The notes under the pieces are model-generated. The model was not told where the DNA came from. It saw only the letters and a list, made by a program, of their open reading frames with translations, and did no database searches. 64,000 nt of DNA from Kitasatospora sp. Root107 (GTDB lineage: Bacteria > Actinomycetota > Actinomycetes > Streptomycetales > Streptomycetaceae): the NCBI RefSeq assembly GCF_001424875.1, contig NZ_LMCT01000001.1, forward strand, positions 672,886 through 736,885, in the 5' to 3' direction. Numbering within the stretch: position 1 is the stretch's first letter; each line of letters starts with the position of its first letter. The translations under genes were made by a program, and so were the position numbers. Of this stretch, positions 42,929-51,421 are shown piece by piece.

Positions 42929-44083
42929 TCAGGGAGTCACCCGGGCCACCCAGGCGGCCGGGTTGTGGATCTCCTCGCGGGTCGGCAGCGTGTTCGGCGA
43001 GGTCCAGACCCGGTTGAAACCGTCCATCCCGACCCGGTTCACCACGCCGCGGACGAAGACCGCACCGTCCTGGTACTGCCGCAGCTTGGCGTCCATCCCG
43101 AGCAGCCGACGGATCACCAGATCCAGCCGGCCCGCACCACCGGCCCGGCGCAGCTGGAACTTCTCCCGGATCTCCGCCACGCTCGGCACCACGGCCGGGC
43201 CGACCCCGTCCATCACCACGTCGGCATGCCCCTCCAGCAGGGACATCACCGCGGTCAGCCGGTTCAGCGTCTCCCGCTGCTGCGGGGACTGGACCGCCTC
43301 CAGCAGGGTGCCCCGGCGCTCCTCGCCCCGCCCGGCCAGCATCTCCCTGGCCCGGTCCAGCATCGCCGCCGGATCGACGTCGGTCTGGGCCAGGAAGGAC
43401 TGCACCTCGGACTGGATGTGGTCGCGCAGCCACGGCACGGCGGTGAACTGGGTCCGGTGGGTCTCCTCGTGCAGACAGACCCAGAGCCGGAAGTCGTGCG
43501 GGTGCACGTCCAGTTCGCGCTCGACCTGGACGATGTTCGGCGCCACCAGCAACAGCCGACCCGGGGTCAGCGGCCGGAGCGCCCGACGCGGCGTGTCCAG
43601 GATGCCCGCCGGACTGTCCGGAGCCTCCGGCAGCGCACCGGGGAACTCGGCCGGGGCGAAGGTCTCGTACTGGCCCAGCACCTTCCCCGACAGGAACGCC
43701 AGCACCGCACCGACCTCGACCCCGGTGGCCTTCTCGCCGAGCGAACCCAGCGCCGCCGAACCGGGCGAGTCCGAACGCCGGGCCTGCAGCTTCTCCACCA
43801 GCGGCCGGACGACGGTCCGGAAGCCCGCCACGTTGGCCCTGATCCAGCCCGGCCGGTCCACCACCAGCACCGGGGTGGCATCCATCGTCAGCAGGCTGCT
43901 CGATCCCATCCGGGTGAACGCCCGGACGTGCTCCTCCGCCTCCAGCGCGTGCCGACGCAGCTCCGAGACCACCGCCCGCGCCTCACCCCGGCTCACCACC
44001 GGGCCCGGCCGGGCCAGCCGGATCGCCGTCGCGACCGCGAGATCCCAGTCGACCATCCCAGCCCCGCCACGCGCGCTCGTCAT
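42929..44083 (-). CDS. Zinc-dependent metallopeptidase-like protein (DUF2342 family)
   Basis: 384 residues. The zinc motif HEETHRTQF (HExxH form) lies in the middle, within FRLWVCLHEETHRTQFTAVP, and a downstream LLEGHADVVMDGVG probably holds further ligands. This is an actinobacterial family of cytoplasmic predicted zinc proteases, often near dacB and tilS as here. ATG at 44083 is directly preceded by GTGAGGGC. Substrate unknown. Confidence 0.87.
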   Translation of the reverse strand: MTSARGGAGMVDWDLAVATAIRLARPGPVVSRGEARAVVSELRRHALEAEEHVRAFTRMGSSSLLTMDATPVLVVDRPGWIRANVAGFRTVVRPLVEKLQARRSDSPGSAALGSLGEKATGVEVGAVLAFLSGKVLGQYETFAPAEFPGALPEAPDSPAGILDTPRRALRPLTPGRLLLVAPNIVQVERELDVHPHDFRLWVCLHEETHRTQFTAVPWLRDHIQSEVQSFLAQTDVDPAAMLDRAREMLAGRGEERRGTLLEAVQSPQQRETLNRLTAVMSLLEGHADVVMDGVGPAVVPSVAEIREKFQLRRAGGAGRLDLVIRRLLGMDAKLRQYQDGAVFVRGVVNRVGMDGFNRVWTSPNTLPTREEIHNPAAWVARVTP

Positions 44084-44125
44084 GCCCTCACCGTACGGGA
44101 CCGTGCCCCTGAGGCACACGCCTAA

Positions 44126-44252
44126 GTTGCACTACCCAGGGGCTCGGGGAACTGCGAGGAGATCTGGCGCTCGGGTCACTGCGAAAGTGCCTGACCACTT
44201 ACGTACGGATCACCTTGCACGAGGTCGGCGTCGCAGTTCCCCGAGCCCCTGA
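44126..44252 (-). repeat. Dispersed palindromic element, copy 6 (short subtype)
   Basis: GTTGCACTACCCAGGGGCTC to GAGCCCCTGATG. Reverse orientation; interior matches copies 1 and 5 almost exactly (AAGTGCCTGACCACTTACGT). Lies between the carboxypeptidase stop and the metallopeptidase start. Confidence 0.92.
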
Positions 44253-44283
44253 TGGCTGATGCCCGGAGAGCGGGTGCCCCCAG

Positions 44284-45741
44284 CTAGTGGCACCCGCAGT
44301 TGGCCAGTTGCCCCACGACCCGGTCGACCGCCGCCCGAGCGGCGTCGGGTGCAGCGGTGGTGCGGGTCATCAGGGCGAAGGCGAGCGCCCGGCCGTCCGC
44401 GTCCAGCACGGTGCCCGCCAGCGTGTAGATGCCGCTGCCGCCCAGTGTGCCGGTCTTGGCCCGGACGATGCCGATCCCGTTCTGCGCCCGGGTCGCGGTG
44501 CCGAACCGGTTGAGCAGCGTCCCGGTGAACCCGGCGATCGGCAGGCCGGTGAGCACCGGCCGCAGCCGGGGATGTTCGGGCGCAGCGGCGAGCGCCAGCA
44601 CCTTGGAGAGCACCAGCGGAGAGATCTGGTTGCCGGTGTGCAGGCCGCTGCCGTCGTGCAGGACCACGCCCGCCGTCGGGACGCCGAGCTTCTCCAGGGT
44701 CTGCCGGGTGGCGGCGGAGGCGCCGTCGAAGCTCGCGGGCTGCTGGGCGGCGATCGCGACCTGACGGGCCATCGCCTCGCTGAGGGTGTTGTCCGACGTG
44801 GTGAGCAGGCGTTCGATCAGCCGGGCGACGGTGGGCGACTCGACGGCGGCGAGCCGCTCGGCCCCGGCGGCGGCCGTACCGGCCTTGGGCTTGCCCTGGA
44901 CGGCCACGCCCTCGGCGGCGAGCGCCGCGGCGAAGGCCTCGGCGGCCTGACCTGCGGGGTCGTAGACCCGGGCCGGGCCCTCGTCAGTGGACTTCGGGTC
45001 GATCCGGGCCTCGTTGACCATCAGCGCGGTGACGGAGGCGATGTTCATCGCGTCGTGCTGCGGGTGGTTCAGCGGGCCGGTGTACATCGTGGTGTCGAAA
45101 CCGAGCTTGACCGAGCTCACCCCGGCGGCCTTGAGAGCGGCCGCGGTGCGCTTCGCCAGTTCGGCGACGGTCGCGGGAGCGGTGTCGGGGTCCACCGGCA
45201 GGCCGCCGACCCTGACCTGGTCGGCGGGGAGGGTGGACAGGGTCGGGTCGCCGCCGCCGACCAGGACGATCTCGTCCGGAGCTGCGCCCTTGACCACCTT
45301 GGTGGCCAGCCGGGTGTCGCCGGGGATCAGTTCGAGCGCGGCCAGTGCGGTGAGCAGCTTGGTGGTGGAGGCCGGGGTGGCGGGGTTGTTCTCGCCCGCG
45401 CCGTACAGCAGCTGCCCGGTGGCGCCGTCGGTGACGGCGAGACTGAGGGTGCCGAGTGCCTTGTCCTGGAGCAGGGCGGCCAGGTCGCGCTGGAGCCCGG
45501 CGGTGGTCGGCATCCCCTCCGCCCCGGTCGTACTGGCGGCCAGCACGGCCCCGCCGGTGGCAACCGCCTTGCGCCCGGCGGCGGTTGGCGGCTGTGGCGC
45601 ACTGCTGCCGGTCTTGCCCAGGCTGGCTCCCGGGCTGGGCTCGGCCCACGCCGGGCTCAGCGCACCCGCTGTCAGCGCCACCCCGAGCATCCCGGCGACC
45701 GCCATTCTCCGGCCACGCCCCGCCCCTGCACCTCGCTGCAC
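44284..45741 (-). CDS. dacB: D-alanyl-D-alanine carboxypeptidase/endopeptidase (PBP4, peptidase S13)
   Basis: 485-residue exported penicillin-binding protein acting on peptidoglycan peptides. GTG at 45741 follows AAGGGGC; next comes a signal peptide (RRMAVAGMLGVALTAGALSP ending AWA). Active-site motifs: SxxK in ASTTKLLTAL, SDN in TTSDNTLSE and KTG in RAKTGTLGG, with the large S13 insertion between the first two. It is divergent from ppa. Confidence 0.92.
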   Translation of the reverse strand: MQRGAGAGRGRRMAVAGMLGVALTAGALSPAWAEPSPGASLGKTGSSAPQPPTAAGRKAVATGGAVLAASTTGAEGMPTTAGLQRDLAALLQDKALGTLSLAVTDGATGQLLYGAGENNPATPASTTKLLTALAALELIPGDTRLATKVVKGAAPDEIVLVGGGDPTLSTLPADQVRVGGLPVDPDTAPATVAELAKRTAAALKAAGVSSVKLGFDTTMYTGPLNHPQHDAMNIASVTALMVNEARIDPKSTDEGPARVYDPAGQAAEAFAAALAAEGVAVQGKPKAGTAAAGAERLAAVESPTVARLIERLLTTSDNTLSEAMARQVAIAAQQPASFDGASAATRQTLEKLGVPTAGVVLHDGSGLHTGNQISPLVLSKVLALAAAPEHPRLRPVLTGLPIAGFTGTLLNRFGTATRAQNGIGIVRAKTGTLGGSGIYTLAGTVLDADGRALAFALMTRTTAAPDAARAAVDRVVGQLANCGCH

Positions 45742-45817
45742 CGACCAGCCCCTTTCCTGAGCACACCCTGCCGTAGGAGACACTTGGATTCTGTCAGTCC
45801 CTACCTTGGAGGAACCG

Positions 45818-46306
45818 TTGGAGTTCGACGTCCTGATCGAGATTCCGAAGGGCTCGCGGAACAAGTACGAGGTCGACCATGAGACCGGTCGCCTTCGTCT
45901 GGACCGGATGCTCTTCACCTCGACCCGCTACCCGGCCGACTACGGCTACGTCGAGGGCACCCTCGCGGACGACGGCGACCCGCTGGACGCGCTGGTCATC
46001 CTGGAGGAGCCGACCTTCCCCGGCTGCCTGATCAAGTGCCGTGCCATCGGTATGTTCAAGATGACGGACGAGGCCGGCGGCGACGACAAGCTGCTCTGCG
46101 TCCCGGCGACGGACCCGCGCTGGGAGCACCTGCAGGACATCCAGCACGTGTCGGAGTTCGACCGCCTGGAGATCCAGCACTTCTTCGAGGTCTACAAGGA
46201 CCTGGAGCCCGGCAAGTCCGTCGAGGGCGCCGACTGGGTCGGCCGCGCCGAGGCCGAGGCCGAGATCACGGCCTCGATCAAGCGCCTCGCGGACTCCGGC
46301 CACTGA
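45818..46306 (+). CDS. ppa: Inorganic pyrophosphatase
   Basis: 162-residue family I pyrophosphatase that hydrolyses PPi and drives biosynthetic reactions. Core motifs: [38 protein letters not shown] with catalytic Asp residues, and [10 protein letters not shown] at the C-terminus. TTG at 45818 is chosen because GGAGG lies just upstream and the known mature start [12 protein letters not shown] follows; the TTG at 45806 overlaps that ribosome site. Confidence 0.96.
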   Translation: MEFDVLIEIPKGSRNKYEVDHETGRLRLDRMLFTSTRYPADYGYVEGTLADDGDPLDALVILEEPTFPGCLIKCRAIGMFKMTDEAGGDDKLLCVPATDPRWEHLQDIQHVSEFDRLEIQHFFEVYKDLEPGKSVEGADWVGRAEAEAEITASIKRLADSGH

Positions 46307-46340
46307 GCCCGGCACCGCGAACGGCCCTGCGGGCCACCCC

Positions 46341-46379
46341 GGCCGGGGCGAGCAGAGATGCTCGCCCCGGCCGTTTTTC
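46341..46379 (+). terminator. Intrinsic terminator after ppa
   Basis: Perfect 15-bp stem CGGCCGGGGCGAGCA and complement with a GAGA loop, followed by five T residues. The clearest rho-independent terminator in the window. Confidence 0.95.
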
Positions 46380-46413
46380 TGTCTGCTTTTACCGACACGG
46401 TGTCGGCATGGCG

Positions 46414-46442
46414 TTGACTTAGGTAAGGCTAACCATAAGAAT
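46414..46442 (+). promoter_or_regulatory. hmuO promoter with embedded iron box (DmdR/IdeR type)
   Basis: TTGACT (46414-46419) and a TAAGAAT-like -10 (about 46436-46442) enclose TTAGGTAAGGCTAACCATA (46419-46437), a good match to the DtxR/IdeR/DmdR consensus TTAGGTTAGGCTAACCTAA. Iron-loaded repressor would sit in the promoter spacer. Confidence 0.85.
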
Positions 46443-46475
46443 TGGGGCCAGAGTCCGCGCCGACCGGAGGTCCGC

Positions 46476-47144
46476 ATGACCAACCCTGAGCCCACCCCGT
46501 TCTCCACCGTGCTGCGCACCGCCAGTGCCGCGGAGCACGAGGCCGCCGAATCCTCCTCGTTCATGGGGCACCTGCTCAACGGGCGGCTGGGCGTGGAGGC
46601 GTACGCGGAGCTCTCGGGCCAGCTCTGGTTCGTCTACCGGGCCCTGGAGGGGCGGGCCGCCGAGCTCGCCGAGCACCCGGTGATCGGTCCCTTCATCGAC
46701 CCGGCGCTGTTCCGCACCGCCGCTCTGGAGGCCGACCTGCTGCACCTGCGCGGCGCCGACTGGCAGAGCGGGCTGGCCGCCTCGCCCGCCACGGCCGCGT
46801 ACGTGGCCCGGCTGGAGCAGCTGATCGACAGCTGGCCGGCCGGGTACCTGGCCCACCACTACACCCGCTACCTGGGCGACCTGTCGGGCGGTCAGATCAT
46901 CCGTGGGATAGCCGAGAAGACCTGGGGCTTCGAGAAGAAGGGCCCCGGGGTGCACTTCTACGTCTTCGAGCAGGTCGGGAACCCCGCCTCCTTCAAGCGC
47001 GACTACCGGGCCAAGCTGGACGTGGCCGGCGAGGCGCTGGACGAGGTGGAGCGCCGCCGGGTGACCGAGGAGACCAAGAAGGCGTTCACCCTGAACGGCG
47101 CGATCTTCACCGACCTGGACCTGCGGTACCCGCTCAGCGCCTGA
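46476..47144 (+). CDS. hmuO: Heme oxygenase (HmuO/HO-1 type)
   Basis: 222 residues; opens heme to biliverdin, CO and Fe2+ with reducing partners. The proximal heme ligand is His21 in ASAAEHEAAE, and the distal helix shows the YLGDLSGGQIIRGIAEK glycines. ATG at 46476 follows GGAGG. The upstream iron box means expression when iron is scarce. It faces the HtaA/Hmu heme-uptake genes. Confidence 0.94.
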   Translation: MTNPEPTPFSTVLRTASAAEHEAAESSSFMGHLLNGRLGVEAYAELSGQLWFVYRALEGRAAELAEHPVIGPFIDPALFRTAALEADLLHLRGADWQSGLAASPATAAYVARLEQLIDSWPAGYLAHHYTRYLGDLSGGQIIRGIAEKTWGFEKKGPGVHFYVFEQVGNPASFKRDYRAKLDVAGEALDEVERRRVTEETKKAFTLNGAIFTDLDLRYPLSA

Positions 47145-47155
47145 TCGCGGTAACC

Positions 47156-47192
47156 CCGTTGCCCTCTGGTGAACTGCACCAGAGGGCAACGG
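47156..47192. terminator. Bidirectional hairpin between hmuO and htaA
   Basis: Perfect 16-bp stem CCGTTGCCCTCTGGTG and complement around a 5-base loop, 11 bases from each flanking stop codon. Confidence 0.85.
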
Positions 47193-47202
47193 CGTTCGCG
47201 GA

Positions 47203-48768
47203 CTACTTGACGGAGCGGCGGCGTAGCAGCACCGTGGTGCCGCCGCCGAGCAGCAGCAGACCGGCCGCGGTGGCCAGCAGCGGGACGATCGGGGTGTCCA
47301 TCCCGGTGGAGGCCAACTCGCCTGCGACGACGGGGGAACTGTCACTGGTCAGCACCGCACCGCCACTGGGGGCCGGGGTACCGGCGGTGGCCGGGGCCGG
47401 GGCCGGGGCCGGGGTCAGGGTGGGCAGCGTGGCGCCCTTCTCGAAGGCCAGCGTGGCGCTGACCGGGTCGAGCGCGGCACCGGCCTGGTAGAAGCCGCCG
47501 AACGCGGTGGCGCCCTGCTCGGCCAGGGTGGCCGGGAGCTGATCGAGCGTCACCACGCCGTTGACCGGGGCGAAGCTCGCCTTCGAGACGTCGAGCGAGG
47601 CTATCTTCGCACCCGTCAGTTCGGTGACCTTGCCGTCCAGCGCCTTCGACCTCACGTCGGCGGTCAGGAACGCCCCGGCCCGCTCCACCTGGATGCCCAG
47701 GTCGGCGAAGGTCAGGTCGAGCTCGTAGCCGCCGTCCTTCGGGTGCGCCAGGAAGCGGACCGAGCCGTCGAACCCGGCCGCGACGGCGTGGGTCTTCAGG
47801 TTGTACGCACCACTGCCGCCGCCGAACCGGTAGTCGGCCGCGCCGCCGCCGAACTCCACCTTGCCGGACGCCGCCGGGGTGGCCAGGTACTTGCGGAAGG
47901 ACTCCTTCACGCCCCAGTTCAACGCACCGTCCAGGATGGGCAGTTCGGTGGGCGCCGGGGTGGAGGGGCCGGCCGAGGCGCTCGCCGAAGCCGAAGCCGA
48001 AGCACTGGCGCTGGCACTCGCGGAGGGCGAGGCGGAAGCCGAAGCGCTGGCCGAAGCACTCGCGGACGCAGACGCCGAAGCGGTCGCCGAAGGCGAGGCG
48101 CTCGGCGTCGACCTGGTCAGCACCAGCTTGACCGGGTCCATCGCCGCACCGGCCTGGTAGAACCCGCCGAACGCCTTCGCACCGTCCTCGGTCAGCACCG
48201 TCGGGGTGGCCACCCCGGTGGTGGTGTCGCGGCCGACCGCGAAGGTCACCAGCGGGACGTCCGCGCGCTCGACCAGCTTGGTGGTCTTCGCCTTGGTGGT
48301 CGGGTCCTCGGTGGTCTCGGCCGTCACCGCGTCCACCGTGATGGTGCCGGTGCTGCCCGAGGTGGTCAGCTTGAAGTCGGTCAGCGCGATGTCCAACTGG
48401 CCCTGGTGGCCGGTGAAGTGCAGTCCGCCGGTGAAGTGCAGTCCGCCGGTGAAGGCGCCGCTGACCGTGTGGGCCGTGCCGTCGTACGCGCCGGTGCCGT
48501 CCAGGTGGAAGCTGCCGTCGGCGTTGCGGATGGTGCCGCCGGTCAGCTCGATCTTGCCGCCCTGGGAGGCGGGGCCCTCCAGGTACTTGCGGAAGGACTC
48601 CTTGACGCCCCAGTCCAGCGAACCCTGGTCGTAGACCACCGTGGCGGGCCCGGCACCGAAGGCCACCCCGGGCATGCCGACGGCGGTCAGGCCGAGCCCG
48701 ACCGCGACGGCGGCCAGAGCCGGAAGGGGGGTGCGGTTGCGGCGGGCGCTCTTGGCGGTGACGGGCAT
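47203..48768 (-). CDS. htaA: Cell-wall HtaA-domain heme-binding protein with sortase signal
   Basis: 521 residues. A signal peptide (PLPALAAVAVGLGLTAVGMP) precedes HtaA domain 1 (about 45-225, GSLDWGVKESFRKYLEGPAS) and domain 2 (about 280-440, GALNWGVKESFRKYLATPAA), joined by a long Ser/Ala repeat linker. Each domain ends with AFGGFYQAGAA(M/L)DPV. The C-terminus has LASTG, a helix (IVPLLATAAGLLLLGGGTTV) and RRRS, a class E sortase-type anchor. It should take heme at the cell wall and pass it to HmuT. It contains a perfect 18-base tandem duplication. Confidence 0.92.
   Translation of the reverse strand: MPVTAKSARRNRTPLPALAAVAVGLGLTAVGMPGVAFGAGPATVVYDQGSLDWGVKESFRKYLEGPASQGGKIELTGGTIRNADGSFHLDGTGAYDGTAHTVSGAFTGGLHFTGGLHFTGHQGQLDIALTDFKLTTSGSTGTITVDAVTAETTEDPTTKAKTTKLVERADVPLVTFAVGRDTTTGVATPTVLTEDGAKAFGGFYQAGAAMDPVKLVLTRSTPSASPSATASASASASASASASASASPSASASASASASASASASAGPSTPAPTELPILDGALNWGVKESFRKYLATPAASGKVEFGGGAADYRFGGGSGAYNLKTHAVAAGFDGSVRFLAHPKDGGYELDLTFADLGIQVERAGAFLTADVRSKALDGKVTELTGAKIASLDVSKASFAPVNGVVTLDQLPATLAEQGATAFGGFYQAGAALDPVSATLAFEKGATLPTLTPAPAPAPATAGTPAPSGGAVLTSDSSPVVAGELASTGMDTPIVPLLATAAGLLLLGGGTTVLLRRRSVK
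47965..48105 (-). repeat. Ser-Ala repeat linker in htaA
   Basis: Low-complexity DNA coding for alternating Ser and Ala (with occasional Pro) between the two HtaA domains. Unlike a perfect microsatellite, codons vary (GCC, GCG, GCT; AGC, AGT, TCG), so selection on the protein rather than slippage seems to maintain it. Confidence 0.75.
48418..48453 (-). repeat. Perfect 18-bp tandem duplication in HtaA domain 1
   Basis: GTGCAGTCCGCCGGTGAA occurs twice head to tail. In the protein this doubles the six residues that read GGLHFT, giving GGLHFTGGLHFTG. Identity of the two units indicates a recent slippage event; frame is kept. Confidence 0.9.
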
Positions 48769-48809
48769 GGTGCTGGTACTCCTTCAGGAACGGCGGCGGG
48801 GGAGAGAGT

Positions 48810-50258
48810 TCAGACGGTCCGGCGGCGCCGGACCAGCAGGGTGACGGCCACGGCCGTACCGGCTGCCAGCACCCCGCCGCCGCCGGCGATCCACGGCCAG
48901 GGCGAGGAGCCCTGGCCGGTGACCACCGCGACCGGTACGGGGGACACCGGGGCGGCAGCGGGGGTGGCGGTCGGGGCGCTGCCGAGGTCCGGCAGCGGAG
49001 GGAGGGCGGCGGCCGGGTCGAGGGCGACGGCGAAGCTCAGCGGGTCCATCGCGGTGCCCGCCGGGTAGAGACCGCCGAAGGCCCTGGCGCCGTCCTCGGT
49101 GAGCAGCAGCGGCAGTTCGGCCGCCTTGAGCAGCCCGCCCTCGGGCTTGAGCGCGGCGGCATCGAAGGTGCCGAGCGGGACGGCCGGGAGCTGCTGGGCG
49201 GCACCGTCGGCGGCCTTCCCCGCGACGTCGGCCAGCAGCGTGCCCTTGCCGCCGGTCACCTTCACCACCGGATTGGTCAGGCTGAGGTCGAGACCGTACG
49301 CGTCACCGGTCTTCATGCCGCGGAACCGGACGGCGCCGGTGAAGGCGGCGGTCAGTTCGCCGGTGGCCGGGTCGTAGCTGCCCTTGGCCGGGGTCCAGCG
49401 GAAGAACGCGCCACCGTCGGCGGCACCGTCAGTGAGCTGCCAGTCGCCCTTGGCGATGGTGCCGGTGACGTAGTCCCGGAAGGTCCGGCGGACGCCCCAG
49501 TCGAGCGCGCCCTTCGCGAACTCGGTCCGGGTCGCGGCGGGCGAGGCTGACGGCGTGTCGGTGGCGGCCGGAGGCGGCGTCGTCGCCTGCACGGTGGTGG
49601 GCGGAGCCGACGGGCTCGGAGCAGCGGCCGCCTTGACGTCGACCGAGACGGTCAGCGGATCCAGCGGCGTACCTGCGGGGTAGAAGTTGCCGAACGCCAC
49701 CGCGCCCGAAGCGGTCATCGTGGTGGGCACGTTGGAGAGCGTCAGGGTCCCGGACCGACTGCGCAGGTCGATCCCGTCCAGCCCGAGGTCGACCAGCTTG
49801 GCCTGGGTGGCACTGGTCACCACCCCGGTGTCCTTGGCCTTGCTGCTGACGTCCGCGTACAGCCCCGCACCACTGCCACCGGCCTTCAGGGCGAACCGGC
49901 TGAGCTTCAGGTCGAGGCCGTAACTGCCGTTGGCCTCATGCCCCTTGAAGGTCACCCCACCGGAGAAGGCAGCCGTCAGCGCACCGCTCGCCGGGTCGTA
50001 CGTGCCGGTCGCGGAGTGGAACCGGAAGGTGTTGCCGCCGACCGTGGCGGCCCCGCCGGTCAGACCCCAACTGCCCTTGGCGATCGGCCCGGTGACGTAC
50101 GTGAGGAAGGACTGCTTGAGCCCCCAGTCGAGCCGTCCGCCGGAGACCGTGCCGGGTGCGGCCAGTGCCGGGACGCTGGGCAGCGCGACCAGCAGCAGTG
50201 CCGCGATCGCCGCGACCAGGGTGGCGACAAGGCGGCGCAGACGTCGCGATACGGGCAT
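48810..50258 (-). CDS. htaB: Membrane-anchored HtaA-domain heme-binding protein
   Basis: 482 residues. Signal peptide (LVATLVAAIAALLLVALPSV ending ALA), two HtaA domains (about 40-205, GRLDWGLKQSFLTYVTGPIA; about 245-410, GALDWGVRRTFRDYVTGTIA), a Pro-rich stretch and a C-terminal helix ending RRRRTV. No LPXTG-like motif is visible, so it is held by the membrane rather than by sortase, in contrast to its neighbour. It is first in the htaB-htaA pair (41-base gap) and faces hmuT across an iron box. The symbol is by analogy with corynebacterial heme loci. Confidence 0.88.
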   Translation of the reverse strand: MPVSRRLRRLVATLVAAIAALLLVALPSVPALAAPGTVSGGRLDWGLKQSFLTYVTGPIAKGSWGLTGGAATVGGNTFRFHSATGTYDPASGALTAAFSGGVTFKGHEANGSYGLDLKLSRFALKAGGSGAGLYADVSSKAKDTGVVTSATQAKLVDLGLDGIDLRSRSGTLTLSNVPTTMTASGAVAFGNFYPAGTPLDPLTVSVDVKAAAAPSPSAPPTTVQATTPPPAATDTPSASPAATRTEFAKGALDWGVRRTFRDYVTGTIAKGDWQLTDGAADGGAFFRWTPAKGSYDPATGELTAAFTGAVRFRGMKTGDAYGLDLSLTNPVVKVTGGKGTLLADVAGKAADGAAQQLPAVPLGTFDAAALKPEGGLLKAAELPLLLTEDGARAFGGLYPAGTAMDPLSFAVALDPAAALPPLPDLGSAPTATPAAAPVSPVPVAVVTGQGSSPWPWIAGGGGVLAAGTAVAVTLLVRRRRTV

Positions 50259-50312
50259 GGCGAAGCGCTCCTCGGCAGCGTGGGGTGAGGGCGGGCTCGA
50301 AAGAACCCCCCC

Positions 50313-50343
50313 TTGCGAAACTCAGGTAAGGCTAACCTAATAT
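50313..50343. promoter_or_regulatory. Iron box and promoter between htaB and hmuT
   Basis: TCAGGTAAGGCTAACCTAA (50322-50340) is a near-perfect DtxR/IdeR/DmdR operator. TTGCGA (50313-50318) and TAATAT (50338-50343) flank it on the plus strand, 19 bases apart. Placed between divergent heme-uptake units, it probably represses both with iron. Confidence 0.88.
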
Positions 50344-50419
50344 ATGCGTCAAGAGTCACCCCCGGGTCCACCCCTGCTTCACGGTCCGGATGTGCCAGCA
50401 CCCAGCCAAGGAGCAGCAG

Positions 50420-51421
50420 TTGACGGGGACCATCCGAAACCGTGCCCGTGCGCTGGGCCTCGCCCTGCTGCTGGCCACCGTCGCCGCCTGCGGCGGGAAC
50501 GTCGCCGGCACCGGCGCCGCACCGGCGAAGGCCCCGGCCGCACCTGACCGGGTCGAACCGCTCGCGGCGGCCACCCCGGTGCTGCCGACCACCGTCGCCT
50601 CGGCCGACGGCCGCCAGGTCACGGTGGCCGCCGCCGAGCGGATCATCCCGCTCAGCGGAAGCCTCTCCGAGCTGGTGTTCAGCCTCGGCCTCGGCGACAA
50701 GGTGGTGGCCCGGGACGTCTCCACCACCTTCGAGCAGGCCGCCGCGCTGCCCGTGATCACCCAAGCCCACGACGTCTCCGCCGAGGGCGTGCTCTCGCTG
50801 CACCCGACCGTCGTGCTGGCCGACCGGTCCACCGGACCGGCCGAGGCGATCGACCAGATCCGCGCCGCCGGAGTACCGCTGGTCGTACTGGACGACGCCA
50901 AGCAGCTCTCCGACCTCGACGGCCGGATCGCCAAGGTGGCTGCCGCCCTCGGAGTCCCGGACGCCGGACGGCAGTTGGCCGAACGGACCACCGCCCGCAC
51001 CAAGGAGGTACGGGCCGCCATCAGGCCCACCGGCGGCAAGCCCAAGGTCGCCTTCCTCTACCTGCGCGGCAGCGCCTCGGTCTTCCTGCTCGGCGGCGCC
51101 GGCTCCGGCGCCGGCTCGCTGATCGACGCGGTCGGCGGCGTCGACGCGGGCACCGCCTCCGGGCTCACCGGCGAATTCACCCCGCTCACCAGCGAGGCCC
51201 TGGTCAGGGCCGCCCCCGATGCCCTGCTGGTGATGAGCAAGGGTCTGGATTCGGTCGGCGGCATCGACGGGATGCTCAAGCTCCCCGGCGTCGCACAGAC
51301 CCCGGCCGGCCTCGACCGGCGGGTGATCTCGGTGCCGGACGGCGTCCTGCTCAGCTACGGCCCGCGCACCCCCGAGGTGCTCAGATCGATCTCCGAACAG
51401 CTCTACGGGGCCGCCAAGTGA
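50420..51421 (+). CDS. hmuT: Heme ABC transporter substrate-binding lipoprotein
   Basis: 333 residues of the helical-backbone metal receptor family. TTG at 50420 lies six bases after AAGGAG. Lipobox LATVAAC follows the signal peptide. Typical segments: RIIPLSGSLSELVFSLGLGD, VLSLHPTVVLADRSTGP, FLYLRGSASVFLLGGAGSGA. It hands heme to HmuUV. GTG of hmuU overlaps its stop. Confidence 0.93.
   Translation: MTGTIRNRARALGLALLLATVAACGGNVAGTGAAPAKAPAAPDRVEPLAAATPVLPTTVASADGRQVTVAAAERIIPLSGSLSELVFSLGLGDKVVARDVSTTFEQAAALPVITQAHDVSAEGVLSLHPTVVLADRSTGPAEAIDQIRAAGVPLVVLDDAKQLSDLDGRIAKVAAALGVPDAGRQLAERTTARTKEVRAAIRPTGGKPKVAFLYLRGSASVFLLGGAGSGAGSLIDAVGGVDAGTASGLTGEFTPLTSEALVRAAPDALLVMSKGLDSVGGIDGMLKLPGVAQTPAGLDRRVISVPDGVLLSYGPRTPEVLRSISEQLYGAAK

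Noticed and set aside
47965..48105. Ser/Ala-coding repeat as a CRISPR or satellite array
   Set aside because: It lies in frame in htaA, has no spacer structure and varies at synonymous positions.
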